Below, in pieces: positions 1-10,694 of a stretch of 64,000 nucleotides of DNA (positions are counted from its first letter, which is position 1; each line of letters starts with the position of its first letter). A program made the translations under genes and the position numbers. The notes under the pieces were generated by a model. That model was given only the letters and a program-made list of their open reading frames with translations. It did not search any database and was not told the origin of the DNA. The DNA lies in the NCBI GenBank assembly GCA_026874595.1, contig CM049316.1, forward strand, positions 14,699,839-14,763,838, given 5' to 3'. The stretch is from Sipunculus nudus. Taxonomy: Eukaryota > Annelida > Sipuncula > Golfingiida > Sipunculidae.

Positions 1-83
1 TGATATAATGAATAATTTAAATCATAAATCTAATTTTTTAAAAGCTTTATAAAAAAACATTCTTGTCAATATTAACCACAGAT

Positions 84-238
84 AATCTGAAATCTAAATG
101 TCTAGTGGCATGATGTAATAGATGCTGATAAACTGGTGCTTCACACAGCTAACGTATATGGTAAAATGACTCAATTAAATCTCTTTAATTCAGCCAAAAA
201 TCATTCACGTAAAACCATTTAAGACAATTATTATAAGA
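84..238. repeat. fragment of the ~2 kb interspersed repeat
   Basis: This stretch is nearly the same as 22990-23160 (shared words include 'ctagtggcatgatgtaata' and 'attcagccaaaaatcat'). It is therefore a piece of the repeat family seen in longer form at 3.1, 22.2, 43.8 and 46.9 kb. The similarity stops at about 239, where TatD-related sequence follows within a few hundred bases. Confidence 0.75.
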
Positions 239-479
239 ATTATATTTGCAGGGACGACAGGCATCCTTTCTGAAGACACAATGCCACGACGTCAGCTCAA
301 ATGAGGAATAGTGGGATCGTTGGTTCCAGGGGCTGTTGAATGCACTCCAAAGGGAACTTCACCACAATTCTTTTTGAAGAAATACCGCAGTTCATAATCC
401 AGAGTGGCTGCTACGCCAAGAAGGGGTTTACTCTAGAGGAGTAAATGCGTTTAACCCAGTTATCCTCAACCTACAGTTG

Positions 480-1391
480 GGACGTCCCAGAACGCCTTGT
501 CCTGGCAAGCCCACCAAACTGTACTGCGGGTCTCCTCCATTGGGAAACCCTAATATATTGTACTATTGGTCAAGCGCCTGCCTAAAAAGTTTGGGGACCG
601 TCTCCCTTCATTGGAACCCTCATGGATCCCTTATGTCATGGACACCCATATACATATCGACATATTGCTAACCCGGAGCGGACTAGACGCTCTTTCGTTG
701 AATCAGGGACAGTGTGAGTCTAAGTATAATGTCACCGGTGTTGTTGCCAACTTTAAACCCTGGCCACTGGCCGAATCACGTTTCCATCATGCAGGATCCG
801 AGAATAAAGTGTTCATTTGGTATCCATCGGAGGCTCTCAATGACTCCCATCTCAACAGTATCATTCATTAGCTGCAGCAAATGCTTGGTAATCCAAATTG
901 TGTCGCTGAAGATGTTGGCCTAGACTTCCATAATACAACACCTAATATTCAGCCACAGAGGGAGGCTCAAGTAGTTTTTCCTTGAGGCTATTCCGTGTCA
1001 CAGACTTTTCTGGAAAGGCCCTAATTCTTCATATCGGGATTCTGGAGATGTTGAGGCGTCATTTCAGGTCGCAGGCTCCTACAAGACTACGATCCCGCAC
1101 AGGCGTAAAATCCACCGACAGTGCTTCACCTGAGAAGTTGCTGAAGCAACCGCAGGGATGACTACACTGCCAAACTGCTCATTTGGCATCACCAAACTAC
1201 TGTTAATAGTAGATTGTGTCAGGGCAGCGGTAGAAGTAATTGCAGAGGCTTTTCTGCTCGAGTCAAACTGTCCTTACCTCTCAGAATCATCATGGAACAT
1301 CCTCCACATCGTTGACGAGTTGAGTAAAATTAAACAGAACCCCTTTGTCTCATTCCTCCATAGGCTAAACTACAAAGCCACACAGCTCTAA
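480..1391 (+). pseudogene. decayed TatD-like metal-dependent hydrolase
   Basis: Fragments in all three frames line up in order with the intact TatD-like ORF at 37723-39411. They are PPNCTAGLLHW (from 511), a HxH motif in MDTHIHID (about 638), VGLDFH (about 915), ALILHI (about 1020), a LPNCSFGI block (about 1165) and LLESNCPYL (about 1255). In active TatD hydrolases HxH and the Asp of ETD bind metal; here ETD has become ESN. Frameshifts and stops separate the blocks. The PPNC block lies outside the catalytic domain, so both copies share the same extended N-terminal region and belong to one gene family. No LTR or polypurine tract was found beside this copy. TatD homology is well supported; its vehicle is not known. 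Confidence 0.75.
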
Positions 1392-3085
1392 GGCCCGTTC
1401 TTCTGTAGCCCTTATGCGGCAGTTAGACTTGTTTATACACAACTAACATTCCAGCTGGAGAATCGAGAATATAACTTATGTCATTAACTCAACATTCTAA
1501 CCATTGTGCAGGAAGTGTTGTGCTTTTTTTCTATTTGTATGTTTCATTGTTTATATTTGGTGGTTTTAAATTTTGTTACTTTAATTAGTAGTTTTTATTA
1601 TGTAAGCCACAAGAATGGAAAGGTGTTGGAAACAAAATAACTCTCTGAGACAGTCGTCACCCTGGCTCAATTTTCAAAATATGAGAATGTAGTAGGATTT
1701 GACAGGTATCGCCGGACTCCACAGGTTGCCCCCCAAATATTTGACCATTGAACCAGGTTCCGGACTTGCGAAGGAGAGGCAGATCCAGAGATTTACTGGA
1801 AACGTGATTTACTAGAAGAGTTTGAAATTTACTTTAATCCATCGCCATCTGCTGCCCGAAAGTTGATAGGCGATAAGTGCTTAGGACCGTAAGGCCACGA
1901 ACTCATAATATACTAAGTGTGTTCGTTTTGGCGCATGCACGGTGTACAATTTATGGGATCGCCCTCCGCCTATCTATAAATTTAATTCAAGGTTTTTCCT
2001 TGAACCTTCTTCCAATGAATTCTTCATGAAACTCAAAGGCTCCAGGTATTACCATGAGGTGCTTTGAGGAAACCCTATGAAAGGTAATTTCTCTTTCAAG
2101 TCTAAAATATTTAGGGCTTTTACATTGACGAAAAGTGAATGGAAACCTTGTGTTTTAGAGTAAAGAACACACATTAGCCCTGCCTGGGCTTTACTATTTA
2201 CGTTTGCTACTAAAATGCGTAAAATAAAATGAGATTCCATGTACTGATAGACGTAACTCAGTCCCAGATAGTTGTTATTGTGTTACGCGACTCAACAAGA
2301 GCAAGGGTGAGCAATCAAGTCTAAAACATTGCATCGACTGGGCCAGTCTACTATTGCAATCCAAGAAATAATTCAGGTCCCTTTGATAAATAAAGGGTTT
2401 TAAAGAGATATATCAGAAATGACAGCCTTTGACGAAAAACGGTCATTTCCGAGGCTTGGCCACAGAAGTTATATGGAATCACCGTTTACTTTAGTATAAA
2501 TATGCATGACTTCTATATATTGTACCCGAAACGAAATGTAGCTTGAAACGGTTTTCCTGAGCGTGCTCGGTTCTGAACACCACATATCTCCGCATCCTCA
2601 CCGAGAAATTCTCCACAAGTGTTGCATTTTCCTGTAGGATACTAACTGAGGAATAATCTTACATCATTTCAAAGAATCCAACTAGAAAATAAGACTCAAG
2701 AGTGCATAAGATGAAATATATCCCATGGGATATACATGTTTATTATGTGTTGAAACCCTTAATCAATTTTGTAGTTATCCATTGTTCAATTCCAAACACA
2801 ACTTAAAAATAACTGATGATCTGTTATAAAGATAGCGCTACTATTCAGACGCTGAAAAAAATGCGTAGTTTTAAAGCTGATTTATCGTGGACGTGAAAAA
2901 AAACATGGCTTGTTTGTGTCTTTACAAAACGTATCAAATATTACATTTCACCGTTTGTGCCGAAACAGGAAAACCGTTTAGAGTTAATTATCGGTCTGAA
3001 CACCAGGAGCTCTCATGGGTGCGTTTTAAACAAATTTTGTTTCTCCGGATCTCCATCTGTTTTATTTTGTAAAAAAGGGTCTACC
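1392..3085. other. no gene recognised
   Basis: About 1.7 kb of AT-rich sequence with only short open frames (60 to 65 codons) that resemble nothing I recognise. No LTR, tRNA-like box or clear tandem array was seen. Confidence 0.5.
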
Positions 3086-5062
3086 GGCCTAATGCGAACC
3101 TGTGCAATGGGATACATTACATTCCTGATTATTATTTGAAAAAAAAAACCTGCTTACTTTTCAAGTACGTGTGACATGGTCATAAACAATGCAAGTACTA
3201 AATATTTTGAACCCAAGTGTAAGCACCAATTACACAAATGTCATTCCTGAAATACTGGCGTGGATGCACACAAAACAAAAATGATTGAAGGTGGGGCCAT
3301 CACTCTTGTGTATGAGAAAGCCAACGACGTTGGTTTGACATGCAAAATTTCAGGCAGATTCTTTCAAACCACTGTTATGTGCTAAGTGCGCAGATGCGTG
3401 AAACTAAAAACAATTGTAGATGGCGCCACAAGTCCTGTATACAATGAAACTATTCGAGATGTATAGACATGCACAATTTCAGGCTGACGTAATAAATCAA
3501 AATAACCGTCGATGGCACCATTAGTCTTGAGTAGATGAAGCTATCCGAGATGTACAGACATGCAAAATTTCAGGCTGATACATCAAACATCTCAGTTAGG
3601 TGCACTCGGATGGCCAAGCTCAACTAGGGCAGGCAGTTGCCACCAAGTGAACCGAAACTAATATGCAGATGCAGCTTCTGCACTAATTGAACTCTTGACC
3701 TGTTGCCTAATCTGATACAGTTGGCTGTCTACAAAAGCAATAGATGCATGGAGAATGACACTTGGCCAGTGCCAAGCTATTTAACATCTGTTTACACATA
3801 CTAAAAGATATTCATAAGATTTTTTATCAGAATTGTTCAGAATAATAACTGATGTCTATTAAAAGCAAAATAGGAATACAGATATATTGTTTTCATGGAT
3901 TGATCTTACACATAAGTTGGATAGGGACACAAATTATTTATATTGCCTGCACAGATCTGTTTATATACCCACAAAGCTCAATATGTTACAACAATAAATG
4001 TAGAAGCTTTGTTTACCAAAGTATCTATGTCCTTTCGTTGTTGAATGTCGAATAATTCGGCCAAAAATCATTAATGTAAACTTTAACCTAAAAATTTTTG
4101 CAATGTTACAGACTTTGATAACAGTTTTGCAGAAGACTATTGCAGCTCTTAGTTTGATATAGGCTGACCTGGCCACAAGACCTACTTCAGTTTTCTATGA
4201 CTCTTCCCAGAATCGGTGAATTCGATCTGTTCTTGTACAATTGGGTGAACATTACCCTAGGATAATTTTTATGAAAAGTTAGACCATACTGCTTGACAGT
4301 TTCATTATGAAACATTTTTAATGTAGAAGATGAAAGGGGCTAACATGATTCCCCCCCCCCTAAAAAAGACAAATCGATGTAGGTGGCGCATCAAAAACCC
4401 CTTATTAGTATGCTTAATTGGCCAAATGACTAAATTCTAATTCCTGTTACCAGGCCAAAATTCATCGAACTCAAGCATTTGATAAAAATTGAGACCTTGT
4501 TTGTTTAAAATTTGGTGATGCTACCTCCTGCTGTTTCTGAGAAATTATGGGTTAATGTACTATAACCGATGATCCCTGTGCAAAAAAAAAATTAATGCAC
4601 CAATACCTAAATTTCAAATATGACTCATGTGGCCATCATTTGTAGGAAATTTGGTGATGATAGCTCCAGCCATTTCTGAGACTGTTAAATTGAGTTTCCT
4701 TTTATTTGCCCAATGACTACATTCAGGTTCCTGCAACTCGGTCAAAATTGACCGAACTTGAACCATTCGATAACAAATTGAGAGAGGTTGTTTTAGGAAT
4801 TATTTCTATGAAATGTTGAACAATTTGGCTGGACAGTTTCAGAGAAAGGGATGTTTAAAGGTTTTTTAGCTTTTCCCCAATAAAATCTAAGTAAAAGCAG
4901 ATAGCAGAAAATAAGCATAATCCCACAAAGTTTTCAGATGACTTATTTTTGCATAAAATTTGGTGATGCTAGCTCCTGCCGTTTTTTAGATAGTATGGGT
5001 TAACGTACAGACGACGGGCGACGCCACACCATCGCGTAAGCTCAAAGGTTCTCTAATCAGCA
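3078..5062. repeat. ~2 kb interspersed repeat, copy A
   Basis: The copy starts with 'ggcctaatgcgaacctgtgc' and ends near the 'cgacgccacaccatcgcgta' block, the same limits as the copies at 22.2, 43.8 and 46.9 kb. Inside are loosely tandem units of about 100-150 bp with the words 'gtaggtggcgccacca' and 'catgcaaaatttcaggctgat' (3280-3600), then blocks containing 'tttggtgatgctagctcc'. It has no coding capacity. The ends carry gcgaacctgtg and its degraded complement. Confidence 0.75.
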
Positions 5063-5249
5063 CTTTTTTTTATTGATGATAAGAGATGGTGCATGTACAA
5101 GTTGGACCAATGTTTACAGTGTTAATGTTAAGTGTGTTAAGTATTGATGGAGTATTGTGTTTTATGTCAAACAATGCCATATTATATGCTAGTTTAATTA
5201 TGTAAAGTGAAGTGCAATGAAGATGAAATTGTGATAGCTAAAGACAAAC

Positions 5250-6361
5250 ATTTTGACACTAGATTTATGGATGGTTGAGCAGCACCACGGAATGTGCTAC
5301 GTAGAGGTCTAACCAAACGACGAAATGACATTCAAGATATTGTAAACATCTTCCTCGAAATGCCCCCAACATAAAATACTCTTTGTGTTGCCGAAGATTT
5401 GTCTACGCTCCCGCCATTATCCATGAACAAATTTGATACATTGAGTCTAGTCACGGAAAGAGACACAGTCCGACTCCAGATTGGTATCATCAATGAAGCA
5501 CAAGAGCAATGCACACGGGCCTGTAGAAAAATGACTGAGAGATATGTAGAGCAAAATATCGCAATGTACAGGGGGCATTGATACACAGGAAGACCTCTCA
5601 GTCGCCTCAGATACAGAAATGCAGCAAGGGCCTACAACACAGCAACTCGGCATAGTAGCCCCTGAATGCGAGGTTGACATGCCAGCTGATACTGAAACAT
5701 AGATATTCCATACGATGGAATCTCCAGAACATTAAGGTAAAACACAGTCAAGCGTAACTGACCCAGGGAGTGATCAACAACTGCCTATACAAAAAGAAAT
5801 AATTGATCACCAATACGCCAGCGTTCTCATAGTTACTCTGAGGTCAGCCGGTTCTCTTTAAGTGACAATTCGCACAGTAGGAACCAAACCAGAGTATACT
5901 CAGAGACTCAGACAACGTAACACAGCGATATCTACGGGTCACTAATCATACCGACAGGCGTGACATGACAGGTGCTAGAGGCAGTACCGGTTCCCACCGA
6001 CAGACATACTCTAGTAGACAGCAACGTGGTCACACTCCCGGTGGCAGCACTGCAGGCGCGCATCTATTACAAATGTCATACACAGTATGGCATCATACAC
6101 GGCCAGGGTCGGAATTTCCTTGTACGCTCTAACAAGCCACAGATACGATGGTCCAGTATCTTTGTCTCAAGGCTTGTCTCAACGCGGCGCTCTGATGTTG
6201 TGGGTCATATTCACAACGAGACTGGTCTGAGATTTGAATGTAAACAACTGACTACGAAAAATAACTCCTACAGATCCTTCTGTATTCGCGCTCCAAAAAA
6301 GTTCTTGCACCGACTAATGGATCCGAAAATCGGGCCAATAGGAACACTGGTGAAAGACTAA
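5250..6361 (+). pseudogene. non-LTR retrotransposon ORF1 (RNA-binding protein), degraded
   Basis: The best part is an open frame of 129 codons at 5972-6361. Its C-terminal half reads like the RRM-like domain of LINE ORF1 proteins: an 'IFVSRLVSTRRSDVVGHI' strand-helix pattern, a 'CKQLTTKNNSYRSFCI' block and a final 'LMDPKIGPIGTLVKD', which is the usual ORF1p ending of many invertebrate elements. Upstream pieces (5399-5581 and scattered frames) contain Ser/Thr-rich, coiled-coil-like sequence broken by stops. The ORF2 endonuclease begins about 60 bases later, the usual ORF1-ORF2 spacing. In such elements ORF1p coats the RNA before target-primed reverse transcription. Confidence 0.65.
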
Positions 6362-6423
6362 TTTTTATAAGTTTTATCACTGCCCTGCCTCGTGCTGTGC
6401 ATATTTTATATATTTTCTAGTAT

Positions 6424-7988
6424 AATGGACAAGAAAACTTAGTTGCGTCTTGTATCCTTCATTCAAGAATTGTGTTAAGATAATTATGTGTTATTTCTTC
6501 AAGAAACATGGCTCTCAAAAGAAGAGCAGTTAATTTAAAAACAGATTCACAAAGATTTTACTGGCTTTGGAGTGTTAGCTATGGATTACACTAAAGGCCT
6601 GGTTGCCGGACGACCACATTGTGATGTGGGTATACTGTATCGTAAACACCTTGTAAACGTATGTAATGAAATTTTTATACACTGAAGAAAGACTTTTTAG
6701 GTAAATACTAAATCTCGAGAATTTATAGCTACCATATCAAAATTGTTCCACATATGAAGATTATATGGAGTGCCTAGGTTATCTTCGGGTAGTTATTGAA
6801 ACATCTGACACATTAATTAATGTTTCATTGGTGATTTTAATGCAAGCATATATACCTTGTTTGAAGAAGAGCTTTTTGGAATGTGACAAACATTATCGTA
6901 GCTAATTATGATAAGTTTGGTAGAGACAGTGGATTCTACACTTATAACAGCCATTTACACAACCCCACTTCGTGGTTAGATCGTATTTTGTATAATACAT
7001 GTAGTAATGTATATCAGCTAATTGGTGATATTTTTGTTAACCCAAAAAGTCCTTGCTCTGATCACCTAACACTTCATGCTGTTATGAACATCTCGCTGAA
7101 CAAGGATAAATGTTCTAAGGTGACTAATGGTACAGAGGGTTTAGTTAATCAGTTATCTATTGTAAATTGGTCAATCTCTGATGAGAAAAGCTTAACTGGA
7201 AATAGGGATTAACCAAGAATATGCTGTCGGATATTAAATGACAAAAAAAATACTTTATTGTGTACAAATTTCAGATGTATTGGTGTTCTGTATTAAAGCA
7301 TCTGTGAATCTCTGCTATATGCTGGCTACAAAACGCAATCTTAATGTAAAAGTAATTCTCCTAGAGATTCTATTGTATCAGGTTGGAATGATTATGTAGA
7401 AGCCCTTTACACTCAAGCACGTCATAATTATGTTATCTGGAGAGACCAAGGCAAGCCAAGGTCTGGACCTGCCTGCGAGACTATGAGACGTTCTCGTCTC
7501 TAGTTTAAACATGCTCTTGGGCAATTTCAACAGTATGGAGATCAGTTGAGAGCTGATGCTTTGGCAAAAAGTATTGAAGAAAGAGATCCAAAATTATTCG
7601 GGAAGGAAGTTTGTAAATCTTAAACTTCAACGGTACCCCTCTAATTAATATTGATGATTTGGTTAGAGAACAGAAAATATCTAAAATGTGGAACGCCATT
7701 ATTGTAACCTACTGAATTGCATTATATCGTCAACACATAAACATCAAGTCATGTACCAGTGTAACAATATTTGTAGTGAAATAATTTTACTCCCTTAGAA
7801 GTTCCTGACACAATTAAAAGTTTGAAGTCTATTAAAACTGCTGGATTGGACTGTCTGAGTGCTAAGCACTATAAATATGCTGATAATTAAACAGAATGTG
7901 GCTTGGTTCAAAGACATATCATAAGAAACAACCTATAAATGTTAACTGGAAGACATCTGTAACGATATTAGGAATTATGATTTCACAT
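6424..7988 (+). pseudogene. non-LTR retrotransposon ORF2, APE-type endonuclease and RT N-terminus
   Basis: Frames broken by stops spell an apurinic-type endonuclease: LQETWLS (about 6500), VGILYRK (about 6625), GDFNA (about 6830), TSWLDRI (about 6970) and SDHLTLH (about 7060), the order of the catalytic motifs of LINE endonucleases. It is followed by the linker and N-terminal RT (7380-7880), with a W..F..AL..F pattern and 'SIKTAGLDCLSAKHYKYAD'. The frame then jumps straight to a late RT motif (MWLGS, then SVTILGIMISH), so the RT core with the catalytic Asp pair is missing here. The frame continues on the far side of the Gypsy element at 15106. The endonuclease call is firm; the clade is not assigned. 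Confidence 0.75.
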
Positions 7989-8475
7989 TGTGGCCAGGCG
8001 CACTTCTTACGATGTCATTTTTGGCCTAGACGATAGCGCCATCTGAGGGTAGTGAACAGTACTAGATCTATAGATGTTCAGGAGTTTCCGTGAGCGTTTG
8101 GTAGAAACGTAGTCAGAACTTAACATGGCGGAACGCTCAGCAGGGTTAGAAGATTTGTGAGGGAAATCCCTTCCTAGCGCCGATAACGGTGGTGACAGCT
8201 CCTAGTTTCCCTGCCGATCGACGGCTGTGAGGCGAGACTGACAGCTCAGGCCGCATTGTCAAGACTGACAAGAGCTTTAACATCCATGATTACTAGTGGG
8301 TGTTTTTTTTTTTGTTATACCGGGAGCAACGTGTTTGCATGCCTAGTGCCACAACCCTGGAATTGTGAGGTCATCTAAGGACAGATTATTATTAAAGGGA
8401 TTCCAGTCAACTGAACTTGTTGTGAGCTCTTTGTCAGGCCCCAAACCCAAACCTGTACAGCCCCGGCTGGTTACA
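7989..8475 (+). repeat. 5' LTR of the 8-15 kb Gypsy element
   Basis: It begins TG and ends CA. Its last 163 bases (8313-8475, from 'tgttataccggg' to 'ggctggttaca') match 14930-15101 closely. The first 320 bases have no visible counterpart at the 3' end, so the 3' LTR has been shortened or replaced. The start is fixed by the target duplication ACAT immediately before it. Confidence 0.7.
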
Positions 8476-8479
8476 GAAT

Positions 8480-8494
8480 TGTCAGAAGTGGGAT
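8480..8494 (+). promoter_or_regulatory. primer binding site, tRNA-Leu type
   Basis: Just after the LTR, 'tgtcagaagtgggat' is complementary to the 3' part of typical eukaryotic tRNA-Leu genes. The terminal TGG that would pair with CCA is not seen (bases 'gaat' stand there), which suggests decay or an internal primer site. Confidence 0.5.
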
Positions 8495-8641
8495 GATGCC
8501 TGGAATCTGTGGTGATGGCTTTCCCCTGTGATGATGTCTTTGATCCGTGATGATGCCTGGAATCTGTGGTGATGCCTTTCACCTGTGATAATGTCTTTAA
8601 TCCGTGATGATGCCTGGAATATGTGGTGATGCCTGATGCCA
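8490..8641. repeat. ~62-bp minisatellite in the Gypsy leader
   Basis: About 2.5 units of a 62-base repeat are built from 'gatgatgcctggaatctgtg' and 'gtgatgatgtctttgatccg' blocks. The open minus-strand frame across it is only a product of the repeat. Confidence 0.8.
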
Positions 8642-9786
8642 TCTGCCCTTAAGGTGTGAACATTTAGAAGTCTGTGAGACTTGTCCTACATTATAGAGTC
8701 TTCGTTTATACAACATGACTATTGTTTGCCATGAGAGTGCATGGTAAGTTACAAAGTTAAGCTCCTGGTACATGCACCCTGTAGCTGTGAGACTGACTGG
8801 GGATAACCAGCACCGGACAGGATATTTGATTTCTAGGCGGTGACAGACAAAACTAGAGTATAAGAGGCACCCATGCTGTGTCTGTGAGTTTGTGGTTTAT
8901 CTGTTGAGTATATTGGCTTGCAATTAATGATTATTTCTTAAATGTCTAATTGTCTTATAATGCATGCTTATATATAACCATTGTGTTTGATGACACTGCT
9001 GTGGTGCAGATCCTATGCAAACTACCTGGTGGTTTGTTGCCACAGTGCTCTGATTGGAGCACTTAGGTATGTGTTTACCCTAACAGATTGAACTGTCATT
9101 TATTTAATATTACATTGGTGTATTACATTGGTGGTTCCGCTGGTATATGTTGTATACTCATTATTGATATCAGAGGTGTGGTATTTATACGAGGCGACAA
9201 GTGCGTCTTATTAACTCACTGTTGTGTGGTACGGGACTATATGATGTATTATGGGCAGATACAAGGGAACCTGAATGATTGATATATATGTGTCGTTATA
9301 TGTAATACACTGATTTACTTTTACGTTCTGCTACAGTTAGGTGGTTCAGACAGGTCTTTGCAAGTCAACAGAGGCCTTCAATTGACCAGGGCAATTGCAG
9401 GTTCATTGTTTATTTGTAAATTTGGTGTTGAACTATTTTAGGTGGAGAAGAGGTGTGTAATATTTATTTTCTTTGAGAGCCAGGACAGGTACAAGTCATT
9501 GCATAGTGTGTAACACCTGTAGGAGCCAACTGTTTTGTGAATCATTGGTTTAACTCTGATGAGGCGAATATATGATGTGTAGAGTGTCAAGTCTCTAGGT
9601 GTCCAGTTAGTTTATGAAACATTACTAGGGGCCACAGTTTGTAGCCCAGAACCTGCACAACAGGAGTCATTTGGTAGCTGAACACCTTATTACCTTGTTA
9701 AGGTGTTCGTCTATGTGGAGAACTTCTGCATAATTGTGGGTTTTGTCTGAACTAAACACTAGTGTGACAATTTACCAAAAATCATT
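8642..9786. other. untranslated leader of the Gypsy element
   Basis: About 1.1 kb between the minisatellite and the gag start. It is T/G-rich with no coding similarity that I can recognise. The short frame at 9088-9282 looks random. Confidence 0.5.
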
Positions 9787-10694
9787 ATGGCTGATTTAGA
9801 AAACTTGAACCTGCCGCGTGGGGAGTCCTGTCACCAGAGTTGTACAAACCCATCAGAGGCTGAGGCACTTTGACGGCACTACACCAGACCTTGATGATTG
9901 GCTTTCAGAGGTCGAGAGGGCGCTGATTTGTCAAGGCTTGACTGGTGGGATGGCGATAGATTTCACCGAATCTTATCTGGAAGGTGCTGCGAGGGAGGAA
10001 GTGAGGTATGCCAGTGAGAAAAAAAAGTGACAAGAAAAAGGAACCAGAAGCCATATTCTCCCTACTCCGTGAGGCTATCGGTGAGAAACTGTCTACTACG
10101 CAGCTAATGGATGCCTTTTCATGCGCGAAGACAGCGAGAGAAGGAAACGCTTAGAGAGTTCAGTCATGGACTTCTGGGATTACTTGCTCGAGTGAGACGT
10201 AAAGACCTGGATGCATTTCCCCATGAAGACAAGATGGGCGTTTGAGGAGAGAGTTAAAGAGATATATCAGGGAGCATCCAGATACCACCTTCCTTGACAT
10301 AAGAGAGGAGGCAATTCGTTGGGCAGAGGAATTCGAATTACATGCAGACACGACTCGCAGGGGGACTACAGCACATGTGGTCAATGTCTGTAGTGACTGG
10401 ACCAATAGTGGTGCTGACACAAAGGGACCTGCGGGGAACAGCAGGGAAGTAGAGTAACTGCAGGAACAGCTGAAGACCCTCCTGAAGGTGCAAGAGCAGC
10501 AGCAACAACAGATCAAGAAACAGGGGGAGATAATAAACACCCTCATGGGAAGTTTTCCACCAGCAGGCAACAGGGGTCAAGGAAGCTCATCACCTCAAGC
10601 CACTGGAGAGACTTTTCGGTATTTTGGATGCGACCAGGTGTGGAACTTGAGACGAAACTGCCCAAACCGCAAGCCTAAAGGGAACTTTGAATAG
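9787..10694 (+). pseudogene. gag of the 8-15 kb Gypsy element
   Basis: It starts at the ATG of MADLENLNLPRG. After a frameshift near 9815 it continues as a capsid-like stretch (FDGTTPDLDDWLSEVERAL, a retrotransposon gag N-terminal pattern) to about 10140, then an ALRREL-type helix region and 'FLDIREEAIRWAEEFE' (10270-10340). It ends with a Gln-rich coiled coil (about 10480-10540) and a damaged zinc knuckle at about 10610-10660, where the first Cys of CX2C has become Tyr and the His is lost (YFGCDQVWNLRRNC). At least three frame changes are present. The capsid protein would package the element RNA. Confidence 0.75.

Noticed and set aside
8343-8642. Minus-strand 99-codon ORF with Thr/His-rich repeats
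   Set aside because: It is produced by the 62-base minisatellite and the LTR and has no family resemblance.
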